Positions 19,378 to 28,710 of a DNA stretch of 64,000 nt are shown piece by piece. Origin of the DNA: Variovorax sp. OV329 (lineage in GTDB: Bacteria; Pseudomonadota; Gammaproteobacteria; Burkholderiales; Burkholderiaceae_C); contig NZ_FOUG01000014.1 in assembly GCF_900114785.1 (NCBI RefSeq), positions 62,001 through 126,000 on the forward strand. The letters are read 5' to 3'. Each line of letters opens with the position of its first letter. The stretch's first letter is position 1. Under the pieces are notes generated by a model that did no database searches, had not been told where the DNA came from, and saw only the letters and a list, made by a program, of their open reading frames with translations. Both the position numbers and the translations under genes were made by a program.

Positions 19378-20478
19378 TCAGCCGGCGATGTCGCGCAGCC
19401 AGCGCGGCACCTTGAAGCGCACGATCATGAGGTAGGCCGACACGTAGGTGGCGATGAACAAGACCGTGAAGAGCATCAGCCAGTAGGTCCGATTCCAGAA
19501 CAGCACCGCCGGCACCACGGACAGGCCCGACAGCACCCAAAGATAGGGCGAAGTGCGGTTGTTGCGTGACAGCAATTGCCGCGCCTCGTCGTCATGCACC
19601 GCCACACGGACGATGCGCCTGAAGATCAGCTGGTGAAAGTGCAGCGCATCGGCCATGCCGGGCGACTGGCCGCGCGCCACCTTGCGGTAGATGGAGAAGA
19701 AGGTCTCCCACACCGGGTAGATGAGCAGCAGCATCGGGAACCAGGGCGACACGGTACCGTGGCGCCGCACCAGCGTGACGCAGGCCAGCGCGATGACCAT
19801 GCCCCAGACGTAGGCGCCGCCGTCGCCGGCGAAGATCTTCCCGCGCGGGTAGTTCCACACCAGGAAGCCGCCGGTGGCGCCCAGGAGGCACAGGACCATG
19901 GCAGCCAGTTGGCGGTCGCCCAGTTGCAGGGAGACGTGAGAGATGGCCAGGCAGACGATGACCGCCACCGTGCCGGCCAGGCCGTTGTAGCCGTCGATGA
20001 TGTTGAAGGCGTGCGGCAGGCCGCCGATGGCCAGCGCGGCGAAGAGCATGCCCGCGTACGGGATGGCCCGCAGCCAGCCATCGACGATGGGCAGGCCGGT
20101 GCGCTCCAGGCTCAGGTCGAGCACGTAGCAGAGCAGCACCGCCGAGCCGATGGTCAGGCCCAGGCGCCAGCGCACCGCCACGCGCTGCGTGACGTCTTCC
20201 ACCACGCCGCTCAGTACGGCGGGCGCCAGGCACAGCAGGGTCAGGGCCGAGATCTTGAGCGGCCAGTAGACGTTGACCACGTCGATCACCCCGGCCGCCA
20301 GCCAGGCCGCCCCCATCCCGATGAAGATGCCGGCACCCCCCAGCCGAGGCACGTGGCCGGCATGAAAGCGCTGCGGCATGTCCTTGCCGTAGCGGCGCGC
20401 ATGGCGGCGGGCCCGCCGCATGATGCCGAGCACGGCCAGGGCGGCGACGAGGAAGCTGATGACGATCAGTGCAAGCAT
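19378..20478 (-). CDS. WecA-like undecaprenyl-phosphate sugar-1-phosphate transferase
   Basis: Polytopic inner-membrane enzyme of 366 residues in the MraY/WecA family (GT4 in NCBI naming), with about 10-11 helices. It moves a HexNAc-1-phosphate to undecaprenyl phosphate, the first step of many O-antigens. Family blocks are [23 protein letters not shown] (the usual DD is ED here), [14 protein letters not shown] and [11 protein letters not shown], then HFHQLIFRR, a WecA-type cytoplasmic loop. It lies 49 bp from the first island glycosyltransferase, in divergent orientation, so it is the probable initiator. Sugar specificity is not provable from sequence. Confidence 0.9.
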   Translation of the reverse strand: MLALIVISFLVAALAVLGIMRRARRHARRYGKDMPQRFHAGHVPRLGGAGIFIGMGAAWLAAGVIDVVNVYWPLKISALTLLCLAPAVLSGVVEDVTQRVAVRWRLGLTIGSAVLLCYVLDLSLERTGLPIVDGWLRAIPYAGMLFAALAIGGLPHAFNIIDGYNGLAGTVAVIVCLAISHVSLQLGDRQLAAMVLCLLGATGGFLVWNYPRGKIFAGDGGAYVWGMVIALACVTLVRRHGTVSPWFPMLLLIYPVWETFFSIYRKVARGQSPGMADALHFHQLIFRRIVRVAVHDDEARQLLSRNNRTSPYLWVLSGLSVVPAVLFWNRTYWLMLFTVLFIATYVSAYLMIVRFKVPRWLRDIAG

Positions 20479-20527
20479 GAAGAAGGCGCGGCGGGGATTT
20501 CCCTAGAATTTCGGGCGAAATTAGACC

Positions 20528-21301
20528 ATGCCAAGCACCACATCAGCCCGCACCGCCAAGCCCGTCACCGTGTCGATCGTCAGCCATGGGCAGCTGGAGA
20601 TGATCCTGCCCCTGCTGGAGCAGCTGGACCGGTTCAGCGCCGGCCTGCTGGACAAGGTGGTGCTGACGCACAACCTGCCGGAGCCGGACCTGCTGGCGGG
20701 GCGGCATTTCGGCTTCGAGGTGCAGCGGATCCACAACTCGGTACCCCTGGGCTTTGGGGCCAACAACAACCAGGCGTTCAAGCACTGTGCGTCCGACTGG
20801 TTCCTGGTGCTGAATCCGGACATCCGCTTCGACGGCGAGGTGCTGGCGCCGCTGATCGGGCAGGCCGGGCCTCGCGCGGGACTGATGGCGCCGCGGATCC
20901 TGGAGCCGGGGCGTACGGAGCCGGAACAGCACCGGCGGATCATCACGCCGCTGGAGATCCTGACGCGGCGGCGGCCGGGGTATCCGATTCCGGACGCGCC
21001 GGATTGGATTCCGGGGCTGTTCATGCTGTTTCGCAGCGAGGCGTTCCGGGAGATCGGGGGGTTCGATGACCGGCGGTACTTCATGTACGGCGAGGACTTC
21101 GATGTGTGCGCGCGGCTGCGGCTGGCGGGGTGGCAACTGCAGATCGGGGAGGCGCTGCGGGTTCGGCACGAGGCGCAGCGGGCGAGCCGGACGAGCTGGC
21201 GGCACCTTTGGTGGCATGTGACTAGCTTGCTGAAGCTTTGGGGGTCGGGGGTGTTTTGGCGGTTGTGGTCGATGGCCGCCAAGACCTCTCGCGCAGGCTA
21301 G
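20528..21301 (+). CDS. family 2 glycosyltransferase
   Basis: GT-A fold glycosyltransferase of 257 residues, rhamnosyltransferase-like. It shows FLVLNPDIRFDGEV (the DxD-like metal site region), the GLFMLFRSEAFREIGGFDDRRYFMYGEDFDVCARLR acceptor-side block and a basic C-terminus that may touch membrane. The leftmost island gene. Base use is odd: the second half is packed with GGG and CGG codons, unlike the GGC/CGC preference of its neighbours. Convergent with the next GT2 gene (12-bp gap). Confidence 0.9.
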   Translation: MPSTTSARTAKPVTVSIVSHGQLEMILPLLEQLDRFSAGLLDKVVLTHNLPEPDLLAGRHFGFEVQRIHNSVPLGFGANNNQAFKHCASDWFLVLNPDIRFDGEVLAPLIGQAGPRAGLMAPRILEPGRTEPEQHRRIITPLEILTRRRPGYPIPDAPDWIPGLFMLFRSEAFREIGGFDDRRYFMYGEDFDVCARLRLAGWQLQIGEALRVRHEAQRASRTSWRHLWWHVTSLLKLWGSGVFWRLWSMAAKTSRAG

Positions 21302-21313
21302 CGGCGGCGAGCC

Positions 21314-22336
21314 TCACGGTGCCGCGAGCAGGTCGCGGATGGCCCCTTCGATGCCGTAGTCGTACCTGGCGTAACGGCCCGACGCCAACTCCAGGGCGAT
21401 CGGGAAGGCGCGCGCCAGCCTGAGGCGCGGCAGGGCCGCACGATGGCGTTGATGCGCGAGCTTCTTGCGAGCGCTTTCCAGGGCACCCGGCGCGATCTTG
21501 TCGCCAAGCACCTCGAGTCGCGCAACCAGCGCCTGGGCGCGAGCGCTTCGCCTGGCCGCGTCGTCGCCGCGCGGCGCCAGGGCCTTGTCGATCTTGGACT
21601 TGAGGCCCAGCCGCCGGGCACCCACCTGGTTGGCGCCATGCTGGCGGTAGTCGATGGAGCTCCACTCCAGCACCTCGACGCCTCCCGTCGCGGCCGCCAA
21701 CACGCCCAGCCATTCGTCGTGAAGCCATTCGGGCGGGAAAGGCAGTGCATGGTCGAGCAGCGAGCGCCGGAATGCGGCGGTGGCGCCGGTCACCAGATTG
21801 CGTCGGAGCAGCACATCGAAGCCCTTGCCACCATGGATGCCCGCCAGTTCGTCTCGCGTCACGGAAAGCGACTCGAAGAGCGTCACGCCCAACGGATGGC
21901 CTTGCGAATCGACGAGCCGGGCATCGGTGTGGACCAGGCTGGGCAGGCGCCCCGCATGCATGGCGTCCATCAGGCGGCGCGCCTTTTCCGGGTGCCAGAT
22001 GTCGTCCTGATCGCACAAGGCGATGAACTCGCCCTCGCAGGCTTCAATCGCCTGCTCGAAGTTACGAGTGATACCCAGGGACTTTTCGTTATGCAGCACG
22101 CGCAAGCGAGGCACCGCGTGGGGGTCGGACGCCCAAGCCTCGTGCGCCTGGCGAGCGATGGCCACGCAGTCGTCACGCGACGCGTCGTCCGACAAGACGA
22201 TCTCGTCGGGAAGCAGCGTCTGTTCGCAAATGCTCCGAATCTGCTGCGCGATATAGCGGGCGCCGTTGTAGGTACATAGCGCCACAGACAGCAGCGGCGT
22301 GCTTGGCGGCTTGCTGCTGCGGACAGGAGTGGTCAA
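21314..22336 (-). CDS. family 2 glycosyltransferase
   Basis: GT2 enzyme of 340 residues. The N-terminus has the nucleotide-sugar site SVALCTYNGARYIAQQIRSI and VLSDDASRDD; FIALCDQDDIWHPEKA is the DxD metal motif. The C-terminal third (about 240-340) is basic and arginine-rich, possibly membrane-associated. Its start overlaps the stop of the upstream glycosyltransferase gene by 4 bp, so the pair is cotranslated leftward. QDDIWHP-type enzymes are often rhamnosyltransferases, which fits an island making two rhamnose donors, but the linkage is unknown. Confidence 0.9.
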   Translation of the reverse strand: MTTPVRSSKPPSTPLLSVALCTYNGARYIAQQIRSICEQTLLPDEIVLSDDASRDDCVAIARQAHEAWASDPHAVPRLRVLHNEKSLGITRNFEQAIEACEGEFIALCDQDDIWHPEKARRLMDAMHAGRLPSLVHTDARLVDSQGHPLGVTLFESLSVTRDELAGIHGGKGFDVLLRRNLVTGATAAFRRSLLDHALPFPPEWLHDEWLGVLAAATGGVEVLEWSSIDYRQHGANQVGARRLGLKSKIDKALAPRGDDAARRSARAQALVARLEVLGDKIAPGALESARKKLAHQRHRAALPRLRLARAFPIALELASGRYARYDYGIEGAIRDLLAAP

Positions 22337-24465
22337 TTCTTTCGTTCCTTGCGGAGCGCCTCGATCTCTGCCAGGCGCGCGGCGAAGCGTTGCCCAGCGG
22401 CTTGCAGCGACAGGCTTGCTTCCGCACTCGCCTTGCCGCGCAGCCCCAGCTCACGCGCACCTGGCTGGTCGTCATAGAGGCGGCGCATGTGGGCGGCCGC
22501 GTGGTCTTCGGAGGGCTCGGCCCACTGCAGGTGCGCGTCGTAAGGCGGAATCGGCCATCCCAGCCGTTTGAGCTTGTAGTCGACGAGCAGGCTGTTGCTC
22601 TGATTCATGAAGTCGACGTTGCCAGAGAAGTTCGTGGCGATCACCGGCTTGCCCAGCAGCATGGCCTCGGCCATGGTCAGCCCGAGGCCTTCGCTGCGGT
22701 GCAGGGAGACGTAGGCATCGCAGGCCTCGATCAGGGCCAGCACGGCATCCGGGCTGTACACCTCGTCGATGATGCGGATGTTGGCGCCCTTGGCCGCCTC
22801 GCGCAGCTCGCGGATCTGCTCGGGGTAGCGCTCGCCGTAGGAGGTCTTGAGCACCAGACAGGCGTTGTCCGCCGCGGTGAATGCCTTCCTGAAGGCGCGG
22901 ATGAGCCCCAGCGGGTTCTTGCGCTCCATCACGCTCATCATGTGGAAGGTGAAAAGGAAGGTGTAGGGCGCCTCGTCCAGGCCGAAGGATGACTTGCTCC
23001 GCTTCTCGAATGGCGCCAGCTTCACCCCCGGGAACAGGGTGCGGACCGGCACCTTGAGGCGCTCGCGCAGGCCCTGGGCGACGAATTCGGTAGCGGCCCA
23101 GACCTCGTCGACCTGCCTGGCCTTGGCGACCCACAGGTCGGGGATCTGCGCGAACTCCCAGTACCAATAGGCGACCCGATAGGTGCGCTGCTTACGCGGC
23201 GCGAGTTGCGCCCGCTCGAAGGCCGAAGTGAAATACGGGTCGGGCTGCACGTGGATGACGGTCGTGTCGTAGACCTCGGTGCCGCCGAAGCGGGCATGGT
23301 GCGGATCATCCTTGACGTCGGTCACCATGTCGCGCTCGGAGATTGGCGTGCCCGCGCTGCGCATTGAATCGGCCATCGACTCGATCGAAATGCGAAGGCC
23401 CGATGGATAGCAGAAGTGCCCCAACAGATTGAAGCCGGCTTGCGTCAGCTCGCCCGACACGACGCTGGCGTCGAGTTCGCGGCACCAACCGCGGTTGGCT
23501 TCGGGCAAACCTGCTTCGGGCGAAGCCAACCATGCCAGTAATGCTGCAGCGGCGGCGGGCTCGTCCAACGCCTGCGGATGGGTAGTGCGCCAGTGCGCGC
23601 GCGACTCGTAGGCAATGCGGATCTGCACCGCAGGCGATTCGACTATGGGCCACCGCACCGGATCCGTCCACGGCCCGTCGACGCCATACTCCGTGCGGAA
23701 CCAGGCCGCGAACTCCCAGCAGCCGAAAACGGTGGTGCCGTCGGGATGGCGGGACTGCCACGCCGGCGCGAAGGACCAGGAGGCGAGCAACTCGCGCTCG
23801 GGGTGGGCGGCTGCGTCGAGGAAAAGCCACCAGACCTCCTCCATGCTCAGTCTGGCCTGCTGGCGCCCCACAAGGACGAACCACTTGAAGATGGCCGCCG
23901 ATCCGGCCGGTGTCAGGCCATGCGGAAAGATGGAGGCCAGATGAAGGTTCGCCAGAAAGGCCTGGCGCGGCTTGTCAGCCAGCCGCGCATCCAGCGCCGC
24001 GACCAAGCGCGGGAGAACCGGCGCCGCGATTCCCAACTCGACGGCGCCATCAGCTTGCAGCCATTGGCCGAACGCGCCTGCGCTTCCCTCGGATAGCGCA
24101 TCGGGGAAGCGCTCGCGCAGGTCTGTGCGACGGCGCCAGAGATCGACGAGGTAGCGCGCGCCCGAGGCGGTATCCGTCACGTCGCACGGCTGAAGCGCCG
24201 GCCAAAAAAGATCGGGTGGTGTCGAGCCGACAGCGCTGCAGACGGACGCGTCGTCGAACCAATCGATGCTCGCGGGCGCCGGGATTACTTCCCCGCGAGC
24301 CCGGGCGGCGACGCGAACACGCTCGATCTCGGTCCACGGAACGAGGCTGGCGAGCGACGCGGCCTGCGCGCCTCGAATGCGCCTGGCCTGCACGCGCTCG
24401 CGCAGCCACCAGGGCGTGATCATCCAGTACAGGCCCTTGACGAACCCAATCAGGCGCATATTCAT
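22333..24465 (-). CDS. large glycosyltransferase, GT4-type C-terminal domain
   Basis: Protein of 710 residues. The C-terminal half (about 350-710) is a GT-B family 4 transferase: TFLFTFHMMSVMERKNPLGLIRAFRKAF, then the intact EX7E motif in HRSEGLGLTMAEAMLLGKPV. The N-terminal 350 residues are rich in Trp and Ala, appear helical and match no family I can name. Similar two-part proteins occur in rhamnan/mannan O-antigen clusters of Burkholderiales (family-level recollection). It is divergent from the three-domain glycosyltransferase unit across a 163-bp promoter region. Confidence 0.88.
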   Translation of the reverse strand: MNMRLIGFVKGLYWMITPWWLRERVQARRIRGAQAASLASLVPWTEIERVRVAARARGEVIPAPASIDWFDDASVCSAVGSTPPDLFWPALQPCDVTDTASGARYLVDLWRRRTDLRERFPDALSEGSAGAFGQWLQADGAVELGIAAPVLPRLVAALDARLADKPRQAFLANLHLASIFPHGLTPAGSAAIFKWFVLVGRQQARLSMEEVWWLFLDAAAHPERELLASWSFAPAWQSRHPDGTTVFGCWEFAAWFRTEYGVDGPWTDPVRWPIVESPAVQIRIAYESRAHWRTTHPQALDEPAAAAALLAWLASPEAGLPEANRGWCRELDASVVSGELTQAGFNLLGHFCYPSGLRISIESMADSMRSAGTPISERDMVTDVKDDPHHARFGGTEVYDTTVIHVQPDPYFTSAFERAQLAPRKQRTYRVAYWYWEFAQIPDLWVAKARQVDEVWAATEFVAQGLRERLKVPVRTLFPGVKLAPFEKRSKSSFGLDEAPYTFLFTFHMMSVMERKNPLGLIRAFRKAFTAADNACLVLKTSYGERYPEQIRELREAAKGANIRIIDEVYSPDAVLALIEACDAYVSLHRSEGLGLTMAEAMLLGKPVIATNFSGNVDFMNQSNSLLVDYKLKRLGWPIPPYDAHLQWAEPSEDHAAAHMRRLYDDQPGARELGLRGKASAEASLSLQAAGQRFAARLAEIEALRKERKN

Positions 24466-24628
24466 CTGTATTCAACTATCGAGTGCTTCCCGAGCGCCAC
24501 GCCTGGGCGGTCGGTCGGACGATCTGTGTTCGAGTCATCGGGGCGTGCTTCGCCCCGCCCCGGGCCGCACCCATAGAATGAGCGCGAGCAAACAGGCCCT
24601 GCGTTCGTGCGGGGCCGACGACGACAAA

Positions 24629-24922
24629 ATGATACAGACCCCCACCTTCCGCGATGCGCTGGCAAGCCTGAAGTCAGCGGCAAAGAACAAGACGAAGGCC
24701 GCGATCCGCATCGGCGCCCGGATCGCCGTCAAGATTCCGGCACTCAAGAAAATCCTAGTCGACAGCGTCAAGCGGTTTCCCGGCCTGGACCGCCGCATGC
24801 GCGCGGCGGTGAACCCGTTCGACGCGGCGAACGTGCGTCGAGCTTCTGGCCCCAGCGATCTCTCGCCAGCTGCCCAGGCCGTTCTGCGACGCCTGCATCC
24901 TAAAGCGCCCAGGAACCCCTGA
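24629..24922 (+). CDS. small basic hypothetical protein
   Basis: A 97-residue protein with no recognised family. It is strongly basic; residues 5-60 would form amphipathic helices (ALASLKSAAKNKTKAAIRI and KKILVDSVKRFPGLDRRM), suggesting peripheral membrane association. Its TGA ends one base before the ATG of the 1233-residue glycosyltransferase, so it is probably translated with it. An in-frame ATG at 24578 would add 17 residues. Its size, basic helices and coupling suggest a tail or partner segment split from a glycosyltransferase (inference). Confidence 0.6.
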   Translation: MIQTPTFRDALASLKSAAKNKTKAAIRIGARIAVKIPALKKILVDSVKRFPGLDRRMRAAVNPFDAANVRRASGPSDLSPAAQAVLRRLHPKAPRNP

Positions 24923-24923
24923 A

Positions 24924-27900
24924 ATGCGCATCGTCATTGATCTGCAAGGCGCGCAGTCCAGCGGCAGCCGGAATCGCGGCATCGGCCGCTACACCAATGC
25001 CCTTTCGCTTGGCATCGCCGAACTGGCACGATCCAGGCACGAATTGATCTTCGCGCTCAACGGCCAATTCGACGAAGCCATCGAGGAAATCAGGCAGCGA
25101 TTCGCGGGACTGGTTGAGCCGCACAACTTCCGCGTCTGGAATCCACCCGCCTACGGCCAGCTCGCCAGCGCCGGCGGCAGGCGCGCCAACGAGAAGCTCT
25201 ATGAGGGCTTCCTGGCCAGCCTCGAGCCGGACGTGGTCCTCATTGCCAGCCTGTTCGAAGGTTTGAGCGATGCGGCCGTCACGAGCATCGGCGCCTTCGC
25301 GCGGCTTCGAACCGCCACTGTGCTGTACGACCTCATTCCGCTGATCAACGCCAAGCCCTACCTCGACAATGCCCCGGTACGCGAGTGGTATCTGCGCAAG
25401 GTAGCCGCGCTGCGGCGCGCGGACATGTGGTTTGCCATCTCCGAATCCTCTCGCCAGGAGGGCATCCGGTATCTGGGCCTGGATCCGCTGCGCTGTATCA
25501 ACGTGTCGACGGCGGCAGATCCACAGTTCCGGATCGAAGACGTTCCGGCGCAGAGAGCGCAGGACCTTCGCCAGCAATATGGCCTCCAGCGCCCCTTCGT
25601 CATGTACACGGGCGGGATCGACCTGCGCAAGAACATCGAAGGGCTGATCCGTGCCTTTGCCCTGCTGCCTGCGACGTTGCGCGAGAACTACCAACTGGCC
25701 ATCGTCTGCTCAGCGCGCAGCCAGGACAAGCAGACCCTGCTGGATCTCGCGCGTGCCGAGGGCCTCGCCGACGGCGATGTGGTCGTCACCGGATTCGTCC
25801 CCGACGACGATCTCGTGACGCTCTACAACCTGTGCCACCTCTTTGTCTTCCCGTCCTGGCACGAAGGATTCGGCCTGCCCGCGCTGGAAGCGATGAACTG
25901 TGGCGCCGTGGTTTTGGGCGCGAACACCTCGAGCGTCCCAGAAGTGATCGGCCGCAGCGACGCCCTGTTCGATCCGCACGATCCGAAGGCCATGGCCATC
26001 AAGATCGGGCAGGGGCTGACGGACGAGGCATTTCGCAATGACCTGTGCAAGCACGCGCTGACGCAAGCCAGGAAATTCAGCTGGCGCCAATCGGCGCAGA
26101 AGGCACTAGACGGACTCGAGCGCCTGAAGGACCTGGAAATCGAGGCGCCACAGCTCAGCCTGCAGGGCGTGCGGCCGCGCCTGGCCTATGTCTCGCCGCT
26201 CCCGCCGGAGCGCAGCGGCATCGCCAACTACAGCGCGGAACTGGTCCCCTACCTGGCCAAGTACTACGACATCGAATTGATCAGTGACTTGCCCGCGGTG
26301 GACGACGGCATGCTGTCGGCGAACTTCCCGGTACGTTCCACCGCATGGTTTCGCGAGAACCCGCGTCAATTCGATCGCGTGCTCTATCACTTCGGAAACT
26401 CGGAATTCCACCAGCACATGTTCGAACTGCTGGCGGAAGTCCCCGGCGTGGTGGTGCAGCACGACTTCTTTCTCAGCGGACTGCAGTCGTACCTCGAGGA
26501 CAAGCGCAAGAATCCTCTGGCATGGGTGCAGTCCCTGTACGCATCGCACGGCTATGCACCGCTCGCGGAGCGATTTGCATCCCAGGACGGCGCTGCCAAA
26601 GTCCTTTTCAAGTACCCGGCCAGCTTCGACGTCCTCGCTCTGGCACAGGGCGTGGTAGTCCATTCCCTCCACGCCATCGACCTCGCCCGCAAGTGGTTTG
26701 CCCCTGACGTATCCCGACATTGGGCCATGGTCCCCCTCCCGCGCACGCTCAAACAAGTGGACGCGCATGCCCGTGTTCGCCTTCGCGCGGAGTTGGGCCT
26801 GGCGGACGACGACTTCATGGTGTGCACGTTCGGCATCATCGGCGCCACCAAGCTGAGCCTGCGGCTGATCGAGGCATGGCAAGCCTCCCCGCTATCGAGA
26901 TCGGCGAAGTGCCATCTGGTGTTCGTCGGCAACAACGACGCCGGCCCCTACGGTAAGGAAGTGGCGCAAGCCCTTGCATCGGCCGCCGAGGGCAGCATTC
27001 GGATCACGGGATGGGCGAGCAACGAGATGTTCGAGAAGTACCTCGCGGCCTCCGACCTGGCGGTGCAATTGCGAACCCAGTCCCGTGGCGAGACCTCGGC
27101 GACCGTGCTAGACACGCTGAGCCATGGCGTGGCGACGATCGTGAATGCCAGCGGCTCGATGGCCGACTTGCCCGACAGCGCTGTGTGGAAGTTGCCGGAG
27201 GAGTTCTCGAAAGAGCAACTGACGCAGGCGCTGATCACCCTCTGGTCGGAACCGCTGGCGCGGTCCGAGCTCGCGGCCCGTGGGCGGCAACTCATCGAGT
27301 TCAATCACACCCCTGCCGAGTGCGCGCGCAGGTACTTCGAAGCCATCGAGATGTCGGCGGCACGCGCCGCCGGTGGCCGCGATGGGCTGGTGTCCGCGAT
27401 CCGGGCCGACTGGGAATCGAGTCCCGATACCGCCACCGCCGGTGACGCGCCAGTGGTCGCACAGGCGATTGCCGACAGCCTGCCGCTGCCGGCTCCGGCC
27501 AGGCAGCTGCTCGTCGACGTCTCTGAACTGGTCCAGCGTGATGCATCGACCGGAATCCAGAGCGTGGTCAAGGGACTTCTGCGCGAGTTGCTCGAATCTC
27601 CGCCCGCGGGATTTCGCGTCGAGCCGGTCTATGCCGTTCGGGGCGAGCTCGGTTACCGGTATGCGCGGCAGTTCACGCTCGAGTTCCTCGGCTGCCCCCG
27701 CACCATCCTGGTCGACCTACCGATTGATGCCCGCGCGGGCGACCTCTTTGTCGGCCTGGACCTGGAGCCGCGAATCGTCCTGGCGCAGCGTGCGTTCTAC
27801 CGGCGGATGCGCCAGCGCGGCGTCCGAGTCGAATTCGTGGTGTACGACCTGCTGCCGATCCTGCTGCCCGACCGTTTCATGAATGGCGCCGAAGAACTGC

Positions 27901-28625
27901 ATGCGAAGTGGCTCGGCGTGGTGGCCGAGAACGACGGCGCCTTGTGCATTTCGCGCTCGGTTGCCGATGAGTTGCGCCACTGGGTGGCGACGGACGAGCG
28001 CGCCGGTCGGCCCCGTCCCGGCTTCGCCATCGGGGCATTTCATCTGGGCGTGGACGACCTGCCCAAGCGGGAAAAGCAGGAGTCGGACTGGGACGCCAAG
28101 CTGCAGGCCGCGGTAGCCAGCCGGCCGACCTTCCTGATGGTCGGGACCATCGAGCCTCGGAAGGGCTATGCCCTCGTTCTCGACGCCTTCGACCGCCTGT
28201 GGGCCCGCGGCCTTGACGTCAACCTTGTCCTTGTCGGCCGGGAAGGCTGGATGGTCGATGCGCTGGTCAAGACGCTGAAGGCGCATCCCCGGCTTGGCAA
28301 GCAACTGTTCTGGATCGAGCGCGCCGACGATGCGATGCTCGACCGACTCTATGCGGCGGCGTCCTGCCTGATCGCGGCGTCGGAGGGCGAAGGGTTCGGC
28401 CTTCCGATCATTGAGGCTGCGCAGCGCGGCCTTCCCGTGCTTGCGCGGGACATTCCGGTGTTCCGCGAGGTGGGCGGCGACGGCGCAACCTATTTCGGGG
28501 GCGATCCAGACAGCCTGGCGCACGTGGCCGCCAATTGGCTCGCGGACCGCCGGCCAGCTTCCACCCGCTACTTGTCCTGGCGGGAGAGCGCCGAACAGTT
28601 CAAGCAGGCGCTGCGGATCACATAG
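24924..28625 (+). CDS. three-domain glycosyltransferase (tandem GT4-like domains)
   Basis: Giant GT-B protein of 1233 residues with three transferase units. Domain 1 (about 1-400) starts MRIVIDLQGAQSSGSRNRGIGRYT and has EX7E in HEGFGLPALEAMNCG (about residue 313). Domain 2 (about 415-810) starts RPRLAYVSPLPPERSGIANY, but its site reads GETSATVLDTLSHG (about 722), with Thr where the second Glu should be. Domain 3 (about 859-1233) has an intact EX7E in GEGFGLPIIEAAQRG (about 1153). Multi-domain enzymes such as WbdA polymerise mannan O-antigens by alternating linkages, so it is the best candidate for building the repeat backbone, probably D-rhamnan or mannan. Confidence 0.9.
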   Translation: MRIVIDLQGAQSSGSRNRGIGRYTNALSLGIAELARSRHELIFALNGQFDEAIEEIRQRFAGLVEPHNFRVWNPPAYGQLASAGGRRANEKLYEGFLASLEPDVVLIASLFEGLSDAAVTSIGAFARLRTATVLYDLIPLINAKPYLDNAPVREWYLRKVAALRRADMWFAISESSRQEGIRYLGLDPLRCINVSTAADPQFRIEDVPAQRAQDLRQQYGLQRPFVMYTGGIDLRKNIEGLIRAFALLPATLRENYQLAIVCSARSQDKQTLLDLARAEGLADGDVVVTGFVPDDDLVTLYNLCHLFVFPSWHEGFGLPALEAMNCGAVVLGANTSSVPEVIGRSDALFDPHDPKAMAIKIGQGLTDEAFRNDLCKHALTQARKFSWRQSAQKALDGLERLKDLEIEAPQLSLQGVRPRLAYVSPLPPERSGIANYSAELVPYLAKYYDIELISDLPAVDDGMLSANFPVRSTAWFRENPRQFDRVLYHFGNSEFHQHMFELLAEVPGVVVQHDFFLSGLQSYLEDKRKNPLAWVQSLYASHGYAPLAERFASQDGAAKVLFKYPASFDVLALAQGVVVHSLHAIDLARKWFAPDVSRHWAMVPLPRTLKQVDAHARVRLRAELGLADDDFMVCTFGIIGATKLSLRLIEAWQASPLSRSAKCHLVFVGNNDAGPYGKEVAQALASAAEGSIRITGWASNEMFEKYLAASDLAVQLRTQSRGETSATVLDTLSHGVATIVNASGSMADLPDSAVWKLPEEFSKEQLTQALITLWSEPLARSELAARGRQLIEFNHTPAECARRYFEAIEMSAARAAGGRDGLVSAIRADWESSPDTATAGDAPVVAQAIADSLPLPAPARQLLVDVSELVQRDASTGIQSVVKGLLRELLESPPAGFRVEPVYAVRGELGYRYARQFTLEFLGCPRTILVDLPIDARAGDLFVGLDLEPRIVLAQRAFYRRMRQRGVRVEFVVYDLLPILLPDRFMNGAEELHAKWLGVVAENDGALCISRSVADELRHWVATDERAGRPRPGFAIGAFHLGVDDLPKREKQESDWDAKLQAAVASRPTFLMVGTIEPRKGYALVLDAFDRLWARGLDVNLVLVGREGWMVDALVKTLKAHPRLGKQLFWIERADDAMLDRLYAAASCLIAASEGEGFGLPIIEAAQRGLPVLARDIPVFREVGGDGATYFGGDPDSLAHVAANWLADRRPASTRYLSWRESAEQFKQALRIT

Positions 28626-28710
28626 GTCGCGGACTCACCCGGGCTGGGGACATCTCGTTACGGATGAGCCCCGTAAAATCCGGCGTAGTACTTGAAAAAA
28701 GAGGATCTGC

